Shown: positions 38,801 to 51,351 of the stretch, piece after piece
Position numbering within the stretch: position 1 is the first letter of the stretch
How the letters are laid out: each line of letters begins with the position of its first letter
Assembly (NCBI GenBank): GCA_000181795.3
Contig: CM012954.1
Span: 11,670,777-11,734,776 of the forward strand
Origin: Trichinella spiralis
Taxonomy: Eukaryota; Nematoda; Enoplea; Trichinellida; Trichinellidae
Length of the DNA: 64,000 bases
Reading direction: 5' to 3'
The notes under the pieces: generated by a model
The model's database searches: none
Told to the model about the DNA's origin: nothing
The model's input: the letters and a program-made list of their open reading frames with translations, nothing else
Program-made: the position numbers and the translations under genes

Positions 38801-41800
38801 CTGCTAGCGGAGAATCCAATTTAAGCTCAGAGAACGCCTTGGGCAAATGGACAGACGGACAAACGGATGGACAATCAGGCGTTCAACCCAAACGTGAGTG
38901 AAATAAGAACAACTAAATAGCCAGTGGAGTAGAACAAAAGATCAATTCTAGGCATAAAAATTTCTATGACCAATGTCCGTTCCTATTTTGACTAGTATTC
39001 AAATTAAAGAATCAAAATAATATTAAGCTTAACGTTGGGCAGAAATCGATGTTTCAACGTTGGTAGTAGCATGGGTAAAACAAAGCGAGAGCGAAAAGTT
39101 TGCCTGTTGGAACAAATAATAAATGTCCAGATGAAATTTTCATAGCTTGCTTGTTTTGTGAAATTTGTAAATCAATTGTGGTAAACTACAGCAAGTAAAA
39201 TACTTAAAATCATGCAATACAGAGAAAGAGAGAGTGGAAAAGGTGGAATTTTAAGAAATAATCCCAGAAAATACGATGTCATTTAAAAATAATTGTCAAC
39301 TTTTCTTCTTCGCGTAAAAATCAATGCAAATTTCCTCATTACTAAATGCATGCAACATTTCTAAACCAAGAAAAAAAGCTGTTTACTATGCTTTAAGATA
39401 AATTTTTATTTTTATCCTCGTTCTGCAAGTGAAAATGAAAAAAAAAGCCAACATCCGCTTATGTTTAATGGCTGGTTGGCTGGCGGCTGGCTAGTCAGTT
39501 AACGTTAGCGAAATGCATGGAGATTTTTCAATTTTCAGCTGCAGCATCTGCAGAATGTCCGTGCAACAAACAAATGACAAATTATTTTAACTAATATTTT
39601 TTCTCAAAAAAAATCTGCTCCGACTGACTCAAGACTACATGAAATTAGTGCTCGAAAGAAAAATTTTTTCAACAAAATAAATATTCGCTTTTTTTGCTTT
39701 TGCGTACCTACAAAATTCCCAATTAACACTGAAAAACAATCATTGGCATTGTTTATCAGTAATAATAATAAGAATAAGAAGAATAAAAGATGAAGTAATA
39801 ATGATAATAATTACACACAAAATATTATCTAGGAATGTAGAAGAAGAATTCACATATTAAGAAAATAGAATTCAATTACATGCAATTATAGAATGCAACA
39901 CTATAATATTTGTCAAAAAATGGAATCCGTTGATTATTTTGCTATTTAACAATTACATTTCACAGTTGACCATTTTTCTCAAGTTATCTATATAATCAAC
40001 GAATGATCAATGCAAAGATTTCAAAGTAATTTGATGAACAATACCCGCCCATTGATATCATAATATTAAATATGGCTAACCGATAATTGCAACATGACGT
40101 CCGGATTTTTTTCTTCATGCCTGCGTTCCATTGAGAACAAACAACTATTGATAAACCAATAGAAGCATTTATTAATAATAGGATGCTGTTGAAATAAAAG
40201 AACAGTAAAGTTCAATTAAGTCTGTGAGCAATAATAATAATGGCTAGTTTTACTTACGCAATTTTTTTTTCAATACATAAAATGATTTGAAATTAAATTT
40301 GCTCAAGCTTGCTTTGATGAAAAATTTATTATTATAATTGTATTGGTTTTTTGTTTCTTTGCATAAAATAAGGCGTATTAGACTTATTTGTCAACTGGAC
40401 ACAGGCATTAATCGGTTTATGATTCTCAATTTCTTCAGAACGGTGTAAAATGGAGTTTAAATGAAAATTAAATTTTAAACAACATCCACCAAGCATTGTG
40501 CATGCAATTCGCGTGGTATTATTTTTATGGGTACTGGTAGACAATGCTACTGTTGTTGTCAAATAGTTTTTAAATGGGAAATATGAAAATAAATTCTATT
40601 ATAAATTAACACGTCAGAGCGGAAATTCAATTCACATCCTTTTCAAAGTATATTTTCAGTCGTCGTCTTTTAGTCATTTTGCAAATCACTGCTCCGCAAA
40701 TGTTCAAGCGTAACATGAAGCAGCAAGTACAAAGCAAAGATAAAGTTTACGCATATGTTTCAAAATTGTACAGTCGAAGCTTACAGTAAAGAAGTGTTCA
40801 GTGTAGTTCTTCGTTCGATTCTAAACAAACCAACAGTGCAGAAAGTTGGTAGAAGGTGAAATTGAAGAATATGCAAAGAGTACAATTGACCAGTACATAC
40901 TGTACCGAATGTACATTTGCATGGTTCACAATGCTTTTCATTGTCAGTTGATTGAAACTATTAGTAACTCTTCATACTTTGCTGCATATGTTAAATTCTT
41001 TTATGTTTTCTTTGAAATATTTGCATTTGCAAAATGTCAAAAATAAAGAAAAAGCACTGCAAAAGTTCAGCTTACAAACTCAATATCTGTTTGACACTTT
41101 GGAAGCAGTTGAAATTGCAACCAGCTCACAATATCCAAAATGGTTTATTTGCTATTTATCAGAAAATTTGAAATAAAAAGAAAGAATTTAAATGGGAAAC
41201 AAGAAAAAAAAACAATTTTTTCCATTCATCATCAAAAGCTAGTGAAAAGCATTGTTGCTATATTTTGCAATAAATAGACGTATATATGTGAAAACAAGTG
41301 AGCTACTACTACTACTGCTACTAGTGTTTCTTCTGTTGCTGCTGAGCGTCACTTGAAAAATAAACCAGAAACAGAAATAAAAGAAATAAGTGTGACAATG
41401 AAAAAGCAAGTAATTTTGAAAATTCAGACGAGAAAAATAATAAAATTATGGGCACTTGGTTTTTATTTGGTCCATCATCATATGGAATTTTCATTTTCAC
41501 CATAGTGCAGCGAGCATAGCAATGGTGATTGATAACAAGAAAGCAATGCCCAACTTGTTGTCTTGTTTGTCCCTGGCCTGCTTGGTGAAAGAATAGAATG
41601 ATAAGAATAGATATGGATAATGGATTTGAAAATTTTATTTCATTAAATTTGCAAAATTTTTTCAAATTTTAATTATACACATGATGTACATGTGAATTTA
41701 TTGATAATTATAATTCGATTCTTCGTGTTTCGAAGCAAAGAAAATATTTAGCTGGCAACAATGGAAATAAAACAAGCAGTGATTTTCAATGAAACAATCG

Positions 41801-44800
41801 TCAAGCTCTAACTAAGCCAATATTTATCAAAGTGACCAAAACGACGACAATGATTTGTGTACGAAAATGATTCATTGATCACAAAACAAAAGCAAAGCAA
41901 ACTTTTCTATTTAAATATAAAAAGAATATTTGAAACTATCGAAACAAGCACAGCACAGTACAGCACAGTACAGTACAGCTGTGATGAATTGAATACAAAC
42001 AAAAAGCACTTCTTTATTATTATTTTTTTTCCAACTATAACCAACTTCGATGTTTTATTTTTGCTTATTAAATATGTTTGATGACATCAACGTACGTCAA
42101 TGATATTTTACATAATGGCAAATGATGAAATGTTTGTTGATCATAGTGTGCAAACAGACGCCCTTTTCAACAGTGACGTCTTTCTACCTTTGCTGTTGAA
42201 ATATTTGATATTTTTCCCTGTTTAAACTTCTTCGTAAAACTTTCTACTACAAAATAATATTTACAACAAGCAACAAGTTGCGCTACTATTCAACTTTTGA
42301 TATGATTATTTAAAAATTTAAATAAATTACCGCTGACTTGTTCGTTTCAGTGCTCAGATTCGAGCAAAACAAAGCATTTAACTAGTTGGCATTGAAAATC
42401 ATCAACTTGGTGGAAATAGTTATCGAAGAAGAAAAAAGAAAAGAAATTATACACGGATAAATGCAGAGTTTTCCAATGTGAGATTTGTCGACATTTTACC
42501 ACCACCACCACCACCACGACGCTTTTTCATTGCAATTTATTAATTATCATTCCATAATGAAAAAAAGATATCTGTGGGCTGGCTTGGCTGTGTTCAATAC
42601 AAGAAGAAGAAGAAGAAGAAGAAAAAACCCAAACTTGACCAAAATCACAAAAAAAGAGAAAATAATTGTCAGCTTTTGCTTGAGTAAATGAAAAATATGA
42701 TGGTCAGAAATGATGATCGAATCATGTCATCAATTTTAATTGCTAGCATCAATTGACAGTTCAATTTTCTCAACGATAGCAGAAGTTTTATCAATGACAA
42801 ACAGAGAAAAACTATAAAACATGATACTGTTACTTGTTTTTACAGTAAGCGAGAAACTTTAGGGTTAGTTGTTTGTTTTCTTTGAATTTTACTATTTTGC
42901 AAAATCAATTCCATTGAAATCTATAGAAAAGTCTTCTTATTCTTCTTTTCCAAACCCGAAACTATTGCTGACATGAATTTGAATGCAAAATTTTCACTGA
43001 TTTATTGATTACAGTAAGCAATGATAATGATAATAATAATAACTAGCTCAGCTGGTAGAAAAGAACGCTGTTGAAAATTGCAACCCCCTAAATCAGAAAA
43101 TTGCCAACTTTGCCAATAACTAGTAAATAGTTCAGCTTTCACGATTCGAATTACGACCTCGAAATTTCCCAGTCTATGTCCTTCTCTTTCACTCAACCAA
43201 ATATTGAAAAATAAATTCCAACCTGCAATTTATAATAATAATACAAAACCATTAATGCGGTAGATAAATTTTCCAGATCGACAGTGGAAAATCTGTGATG
43301 GATGATGCTAAAAAATGGCACATCTCCATTTGGACTTTTTCAACTCAACAGATGGGCAACACAACAGTGACAATTTGACAACAACAATAGATAGGTGTGC
43401 ATAAATGAAATGTACATGATGTGCACATATTTATGGGTCGACAGAAGATTAACCCCGAGTCAAGTTATTATTATCATTATTATAATTATATTCTCGTTCA
43501 ATTGAAAGCAGTCAACCAAAAATGATCACTTTGCTATTTGCAAGTTTGGTCGAATTTATCTTGCCTAAAAATGCCAGCTTGTGAAGAAGGTGCAAAATTT
43601 ACTTTTCTCTCTCTGACCAACTAATATAATACAGGGTGCCATGTTGCTTCGGGTCGAAGCTGGTCAACAATTTTCAATTCAATTCAATTCAACAAAATAC
43701 ACTGGAAAAATAGCCAAATGAGAAATGTGTTCATTAAAAATGGTCAAAATTGAACGCAAAATATTACTTATTGGTCATTTGCTGGGAGCAATTAGTGATG
43801 AGCAAGAAAAAAACGAGCATTTGCAAGTTATCATGATAATAATAATAAAACGTTCTTTAATTTATATCTTTTATAAAAATTTTAATTAGGCAATTTGTTT
43901 CATTTGGATTTTAACGTAAAAAGAAACTTTGCATTTCTTGATCACGAGGTGCACCGTCGAGTCGAATCTTTTCAGATCTTTCAGTTCACATCATCCGACA
44001 ACTGTGCTTGACAGATGTCAGCGTCGATCGATTAAGAATGACCAAACGCTGGCAGGCTAGGGTAAGTTCTAGAGTGCATTAGCTGCTTGTTACTAGCTGC
44101 CATCGGCAGCTGGCTCGATCAACCAACCAACTCACCATACGATCCCTCTTTCTCTATGTTCCTCCATCTCTGCTCTTCATTTCCATTTCATTCTTCCCCT
44201 CCCCTTATTATTCTTGCTTTCGCTTTCTCAACAACCACACCTTCACCCTTCTGCTTGCATTATTCTACTCTATTCAACCCAGCATTATTTGTTTGACGTT
44301 GTCGACACACGATCGAAAACTGCTCCTGCACTTTCGGGGTAATCTATCTATCTATCTGTATATGTTAATAATATTTTTTAAACATTTTACACTGCTTATT
44401 AAAAAAAACAAATTTCCCTCTTCAGCATTTTCAATATATAAAATCATATACTTTGCAAATACAGAAAACGACGATAAAGCAAAATGTTCCTCATTTCTAG
44501 TGTTGCTAAAAAGACCAAAGCAACTATTTCAGTAGCTAGACTAGCAAAACAAACACCTTTTCTCTATTGCAATAATATATTTCGATTGGGCAAATTTTTC
44601 CTAATTTGATAATTATTCAACTTCATCATCTAATTTAATATATAAAATCAAAAATGAACAACTGACATGCAAATGTAACGGGAAGAATAGAATCAGAGAA
44701 CCTATACATATATATAAGTTGAGAAAGAAAAAATGTATGTAAAATTTTTGTCATATATACATATAACGTGAGGAATATTTAAAATTATCACAGGAACGTG

Positions 44801-47800
44801 TTGAGAATGTGAAGGAGAAAAAAATTCATGTGATTGTTGTTTGGCAATGCAAATTATTCAGCACGTCAGATCATTCATTATATTAGTTTTACTGGTGATG
44901 ATAAAAATTGATGACGCAGTTCGTGCTTTGACGTACGCCGAAATTCCCACAGCCTCAGTGTTAAATCTGAAAGTTGTTTTCTCAAAAGCAATTTGAATAC
45001 AAGAAATCAGCAGTTGTGTATGTGTGATGCGAATTTTTGATTGAAAATTGAATTGAAAAATAGAAAAAATTTATTCATTTCCTTTCGGATTCATAATATG
45101 CGCTCGTAATTTTAACGTAAGTTTGACGTTGTTCGAATTGACGACGTGTTCCAAGTCGAAACAAGCAATGCTTGAAGTGCAATAAACAGCTTCAATGAGG
45201 AGTATTTATTGAATATGCAGCAAAAAAATAAGAATAAAAGGAAAAAATTAAAGCAATATAATATATATATATATATATATTAAAGTGAAGTGCATGAAAA
45301 ATAGGGAGCGTGGTTTTAATAAAATACGCTCGCTTGCGTATGGGTGTGTGTGAATGGACTATTGAATATTATTTTGAAACAAAAATCATTCGTTCGTTGC
45401 CCATAGTAGTATTGTCGTTTGCGTGCAAAATTTATCGTAATTTGTCTTTCTTTGCGAGAAAGAGTTTCAATTCTCGCTTGCATTTTGCTCATTTCAAAAT
45501 CAATACATTCACAGACTTTCAAATTTAGAGGGAAAAATTAACCACAAAATATCCTGCTAAAAGCTTGCTCTGTTGATAATAATTTCTACAATTTACTTTT
45601 CCATTTTCTCCACGTGAAAGAACAAACTAACTTTTCAAAGGTCAGTAAATGCGTGGGAAAACACCTGCTGTAAAATGTAGAAAAGGATTATAGATAGCTT
45701 GCAATCCATTCATATATATTCATTTTATTCATGCTGTTCGATTAATTCATAAATCTGTTGAATAAATATGACCCAAAAAAGTATATATCATTATCCAACT
45801 GATAACTTCTTAAAAATTGTCACTGTTTGTAACTATTTTTAAATCATCTGTATCCACTAGCAGAAAGCCAATTAGCCTAGTGTAGTGTAGTAGTAGTAGT
45901 AGTAGTGGTGGTGGTGGTGAAGTGTTTTATTGTTCCCCCAATATATCGCCGCCACTTTTGTGTGGGTTGATAATTTTTCTTTTCCACAAAAGCGTGATCT
46001 AGTCGAGGTGAGATCGATTGTCAGTACAGTGGTCAGCTAAAGCAAGGCCAGGCCAGGGTCAGAGTTTTCAGCACCACGACTGTAATTAGCTTCAGGTCAA
46101 CGACGGGCCTGTTACAGTCGGGATACGATCGTATTAATAAAACAGTTCACGAACAACTGGTCATCCGCGTGGGGTGGAAGGAAGCACCGAGAATTAAAAA
46201 AAAAGAACAGGATACACATTATATGCACATACGAGTGCACTATATGTACAACAACCTTTCTTACAAATTTTGCATTCAAATGCGAATGTGTGTTTTTGCC
46301 TTTCAATTTGTTTGTCGGTTGAAGTGAGTAAAGAAAAACTGGCCATAAAACTTGTCGTTTTGTTAGCAGTTTACCTTTTTGGCCCAGCACGCAGTCACAC
46401 TGTAGTTTTTGGCATCATTTTAAAGGACTTATTTGTTTATTTGTTTTAAAATTTAATCTTTTCTATTAAACTCAACAATTTTATCCAGTCATTGAACTGT
46501 AAAATAGCAGTTTTGTGCAAAAGTAAGTAAGTAAGTATCAAAGGTTAAAAGTAAGTAATGAACTTTTCCTCAACATGCTAATAATAGATGATCACTTTTT
46601 GAAGACCAAATCACATAATTTGAAGAAAAATTAAAACAGTGCAAGAGAGAGAGAGAGAGAGAGAGGAGTCGAGCATAAAATGGAGAGAGCAACGCGTTTC
46701 TCTAATTTATTTGCAAAGAAAGCTAGCTAGCCGTCAAGGGAACGGTCCCCTTTTGAGCTTTTTCCGAACTAGCTAGCGTGCAATTATGTACAGCCAGTAT
46801 GTCTGCTCAGAGAATCGAAAATGGCAACTGACCAAATTGCCTGTCAATTAGCGTCTCTTCCAGTGTCATATATTATATGTATATATATATACATTAATAT
46901 ATGTGCGCGCGCGTGTGTGTGTGTGTGTGTACTTGTATTTCAACATGTTGTTTAAAAATTGCAATAAATTTGCAATATGTGCAAACGTATCGATCGAATA
47001 ACACCCGCGTGCGTGTTGATGAGTGCATTTGCAAAAAGCCGGTATAGAAAGAAGCGTTGAGAGAGTTAAACCGTAAATGCTGATTGAAAAATGACGTAGC
47101 TAGCTGTTAGCTGCTTGCTAGTCGACTTTTCCAACTTCATCACCATCGTCATTTCAATCGAATTCACATTATCCTGCCAATATCATCAGGTTTACTGAAG
47201 TTAAAAGTTTGTGCTCTGAGTGTTGATCAAATGAGCATAAATTTATCAAACACGAAAGAAATTCAACTGATTAAAAAAAACAATAAACTCTTGCTCGTCT
47301 CGTACAATTTCCATTAAACTGTTAAACAATTTAAAACCGACAACTACCTTAAAAATTGTTCAACTGGATTTTGTAAAATTTACCAAGTACTAATGTTAAG
47401 AGTTTTCTGTTTGCTGTGTCAGTTTAAAATTTCAACGACGCATGCATGTATGATCAGAGCTCCAGTTTCACGTTATCAAATTATTCTGTTGCTTTCTTCA
47501 GCAAGCAAACTGTGCTGTAATTTTCGATGGAAATTGTTCACTGTCAAAACACGCATTAAACCAGTCTTCAATTACGTAACACCGCAATTGCGAACAACAT
47601 TATTGCTTGTTATTTGGATTTGCAAAACAGAAAGTTCAAATGTTGCTTTTTTTTCACTAAAAGCAACATAAAGTTACAATAATTAGTTGTTGATTTACGA
47701 AAATTCATCTTCTGTTCGATCTATCCTATTGGTAAAGTAGAATTAATTTCCCAGATGCCGTAGATTAGAATAATATTGGCTAGACATCGACACGAACTAA

Positions 47801-49930
47801 CTATGCGGATTAGTGGAATAAATTGCTTATTGTTTGACTTTTGCTAAATTTTAACATTGCAGTCAAGCGAACAAATTAAGCATATGGTAATTTTCAACAA
47901 TCAAAAAGAAAAAATTCACAAGACAAATGCCAAGATTGTTGTGTCATCAGTCTAATCAGCACTGTATGCAAATTCTCTTTTGAAATGAACTCTCACAAAA
48001 GAACGACTTTTTTGGGGGTAATTAAAAAAAAAATTCTAGTTTTTTACAAATTAGTTCAGCAGAAGCACTTTAGAAAATGGTGCAGTGTAGTTTAAATTGT
48101 GCAAAACGATAATGAATTTTAAATTGGTCGTAGCATGTAGAGCAGATTATTTTTTCACACACACACACAGAGACACACGAATATTATGATTTATATATGT
48201 GTGTGTAGGTCTGTCTAATTACATGGTGTACAAGGTATAATAATAATGTACCAAACAATAGTGGAAAGAATTAAAATGGAAATTTGCTTTTAATTTAATA
48301 TTTATCCAAAATTTCTATTTACAATTTTGAGAAAAAATTTTTCAGTTCTCAGAATTCAAATAAAATAACTTTTGATAGTGATGAGAGATTTCTTTTGAAT
48401 ATATTAGGATTTTTTTTTAATGACAAAAAAAACCAAGCCATTTCTCATTACTACTAATGCAGCACACCTGGTTGGGCAGTTGTCCTTGAGCACAGATTGA
48501 TAACGATTCGAGCCTTCAAAGAGCATTGTCTTGATGCGAGCAGAATTGAGAAAATTATCAATTTAGGTCAACTAGGCAGCAGCAGCAGCAGCAGCAGCAG
48601 CTCAATTAAATTTCTGAAATAAAACGTGCCCAGGCATTGTTGTTGTTATTTTGCATTATAATTTTCGTTAATTTTAAAATTGGACAATTTTGCTTGCAAC
48701 AACAAAAATATTAATACATTTTTTCCGAATTTAGTACATCTCCATAATTTTTGACTGGATCTCCAAAAGATGAACTAAAACACGGTGAACAATGAGTTTC
48801 TGTTTTTTCAATCAAGATATTATCAAATCATCCAATGATGAGTTGTTGTTAATCAAAAGGAAGAGTGAAGAGTTCTGTTTGTTTATTTTGACATAAAAGC
48901 ATAAAGCTGAATTGAATTGATAGATGAAGTAATTAATGAATTTTACCAAACACAGATAATGATCAGCTTTTTCTGAACAAACAGCTCCCCGTTGATTTGC
49001 TATGATAAACTGTGAAAGTTCACATAAATGAAAAAATCAAGTTACCATTTCTGAACATGCCGGGCTACTGAATTCTGGTGCTACACACCATTTTTAGAAC
49101 AAATTTCTCGTAATTCCTTCTCAGAAAATTTCTTTATCCAACCACTTTTTCCTTCCTACACGTACGTGTATGTGTGTGTGTGTGTGCGCGCGCGCAAATA
49201 CAAATTTGTTTATTTGAAATTACAATCCTATTTTAAATAAATATGAATCATAAAATTTGATGAAGCGCAGATGCGCTCTGGATAGCAGCAAATGGCAACG
49301 AAAACGGATGTACTGGTCAATGAATAATAAAAATTGAAAAAAAAAGTTTCAACTGCTGAGCAAAATTATAACGTAAACGCGTAAAACTAGAAGAAAAAGC
49401 CTTGACATGCCTTGTAACTAAATAACAGGACAAAGAACTAACTATTGCAAAGTAGAAAATCAGGAAATCGTGCCTGTCCTTTCAGAAAAGAAGAAATTTT
49501 TGCAAAAATACATTTTACACTTCATTTATATGATTTTTTCTTGTAAACGTCATCCGTCAATAATTACATATGTATAATTTCTTACAGTCCACGAGTTTCC
49601 GAATAAATAATAAACAACAATCGTTGAAAAGCATGCGTAGAACGTAAAAATGCACTTTATATTTATATGCATGTAATATATAAAGTTGTCGATTTTTGTC
49701 GATGTTGTTGATGACGATGATTTCAATCTTGCATTATATGAATAAATACAAAATGAGTGGATCAATATTACTTACTACTGAGTAGCTTTTACTACATCAG
49801 TACAAAAGAATAGAAAAAGATAAAATCAACTCCAAAAGTAGAAACAACATAATTATTCAGTGATATGTAGAGACAAAAAAAATAATGATAAAAAATATGC
49901 CTCTGTTGGTTGAATAGACAAAGCAACTCC
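29860..49930. other. About 20 kb with no supported gene
   Basis: AT-rich intergenic DNA with many simple repeats: a TAGA run near 30956-30972, a TTG run near 38488-38507, AGA repeats near 42601-42621, a TATA run near 45259-45280, TAG/TGG repeats near 45889-45918, a GA run near 46644-46664, GC/GT alternation near 46902-46930, a CA run near 48156-48170, eight CAG units at 48577-48600 and a TG/CG run near 49167-49195. A few open stretches with adjacent splice-like sites are listed as findings; none is strong enough to annotate. No tRNA or rRNA was seen. Confidence 0.45.
48577..48600 (+). repeat. (CAG)8 trinucleotide repeat
   Basis: Eight perfect CAG units. No flanking open frame of convincing length reads through them, so I treat the repeat as non-coding. 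Confidence 0.9.
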
Positions 49931-49938
49931 AAAAGCGT

Positions 49939-50028
49939 CCAATCATCGTTTACATCACGTGACCGTTGTGACGATGATTGGCTGACGCACGTCTATTTGC
50001 TTTGCATTGGTGGTTGCAGTATTTAAAG
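49939..50028 (+). promoter_or_regulatory. Promoter of the BTG/Tob-family gene
   Basis: In order: CCAAT (49939-49943), E-box CACGTG (49956-49961) extended to CACGTGAC, TGACG half-CRE motifs near 49969 and 49983, inverted CCAAT (49977-49981, and again 50006-50010), and a TATA-like TATTTAAAG (50020-50028). Spacing suits a start site near 50050, giving a 5' UTR of about 370 bases before the ATG at 50419. The dense, classical arrangement suggests an inducible gene, as BTG/Tob genes often are elsewhere. Factor binding is inferred from motifs only. Confidence 0.7.
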
Positions 50029-50418
50029 CGCAGCAAGCGAACAGGTCGCGGGCGTTCTTTTCAATCTAGCTCAGTAGTGTTTGTGTCAGTTGTTGTTGTT
50101 GATGCTGTTGATGTTGATGCTTTCTCTATTATATGCTGGTTTTATTTTCGCTAATTTTGTCATACTGTCTGTCGCGTTGGAAACTTTGAAAAACTGTTTG
50201 TTTAAATTTACAATTTTTCTTAAAGCGATCATTGAAGCCTATTTATTTGTACGTTTAGAATTTGGATAATTTTGGCCTGTTGAAAGAAAACAACTACGAG
50301 TTGGGCGAGAAAATTTTGAGAAAAAAAAAGAAAAAGAAAAGAGAACAACAACAAAACAACCGTGTTTGTTTGTAGTTTTTAAAGTAGACGAACGAGCGAA
50401 GAGTGTTGAAAGAACGAG

Positions 50419-51351
50419 ATGGGAAAATTGCAAGCATGCAAATCGAAAAAGCCGTCGTCCAATGCTTCTTCTCCTTGTACGAGAGATGCAAACGATCCGG
50501 CCTTGCAAATGGAAGCCGAAGTGAGTGCGGCAGTGAAATTTCTAACCGACTTACTGCACAAACGATGCATGTGCGTTGAAGCGGTTCGCCGATTTGCGCT
50601 GTGCTTAAAGAAAGCCCTAATTCGCCATTACCGTGAACACTGGTATCCCACAGAGCCGCTGCGCGGTTCTGCTTATCGTTGTTTGCGTATCAATGGCCAA
50701 TTGGACCCGGTGATTGCAAAAGCGGCTCGTCGATCTCAGCTTTCGCTGGACGAAGTCAGAGCCGCATATCCGGCAGAACTTTCGATTTGGATCGATCCAG
50801 GTGAAGTTAGTGTTCGTTTTGGCGAAGAAGGTAGCGTTGGCGTTATTCATTCTTGTGAACCAATACTACCGGCCGCAATTAATAATCGAATGGTAGTCGT
50901 GGAAGAGGAAACGCAAGAGGAATTTTACGTCGCTTATTATGAAAATAACAACAACACCACTTACGCATCTGCAAATCTGGACAACTTGCATGTTGAACAA
51001 TCGCCTCATCTGAATCCGGTCATTTCTCCTGATGTATTGGATGTGGAAGAGCAACAACAACAACAACAACAACCTGTACGTAGTCAATATGCGAATTCAG
51101 ATTTAACAAACTACGAATGGGCATGGCAGCGACAGCAAAATTCTGTTCAAACTTATATTTCTTCTTCCTCCTCATCGGCTAACCAACTACTCAATATCTC
51201 ATCCCCTTCACCAACATTCGATCCAAACGCATCAGACACTAGCGGTCTGTGCGGCAAAGCAAATGACCAAGTCGATCACAATAGCTGGATGCTCTGGGAT
51301 AGTAATAATCGTTATCCGGACCGTTTGGCTATGGAAACCGTCGTACACTGA
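50419..51351 (+). CDS. BTG/Tob-family antiproliferative protein, single exon
   Basis: BTG/Tob proteins bridge the CAF1 deadenylase of the CCR4-NOT complex to target mRNAs and slow cell proliferation. The 310-residue product has a BTG domain at about 31-145: box A around 71-91 (YREHWYP, GSAYRCLRIN) and box B around 117-136 (ELSIWIDPGEVSVRFGE). The GSAYRCL and DPGEV signatures resemble invertebrate Tob and BTG3 more than BTG1/2. Beyond residue 150 the chain is low-complexity: acidic, Asn-rich, seven Gln near 212-218, and a Ser run near 249-254. Related proteins usually begin at the residue aligned with Met31, so the first 30 residues are an extension; translation could also start at Met31 (50509). 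No intron is evident. Codon usage and GC content stand out from the flanks. Paralogue assignment within the family is not resolved, so no symbol is given. Confidence 0.95.
   Translation: MGKLQACKSKKPSSNASSPCTRDANDPALQMEAEVSAAVKFLTDLLHKRCMCVEAVRRFALCLKKALIRHYREHWYPTEPLRGSAYRCLRINGQLDPVIAKAARRSQLSLDEVRAAYPAELSIWIDPGEVSVRFGEEGSVGVIHSCEPILPAAINNRMVVVEEETQEEFYVAYYENNNNTTYASANLDNLHVEQSPHLNPVISPDVLDVEEQQQQQQQPVRSQYANSDLTNYEWAWQRQQNSVQTYISSSSSSANQLLNISSPSPTFDPNASDTSGLCGKANDQVDHNSWMLWDSNNRYPDRLAMETVVH

Noticed and set aside
51196-51231. PAM2-like PABP-binding motif (LN...F.P) in the BTG/Tob tail
   Set aside because: The spacing between LN and F is two residues longer than the PAM2 consensus.
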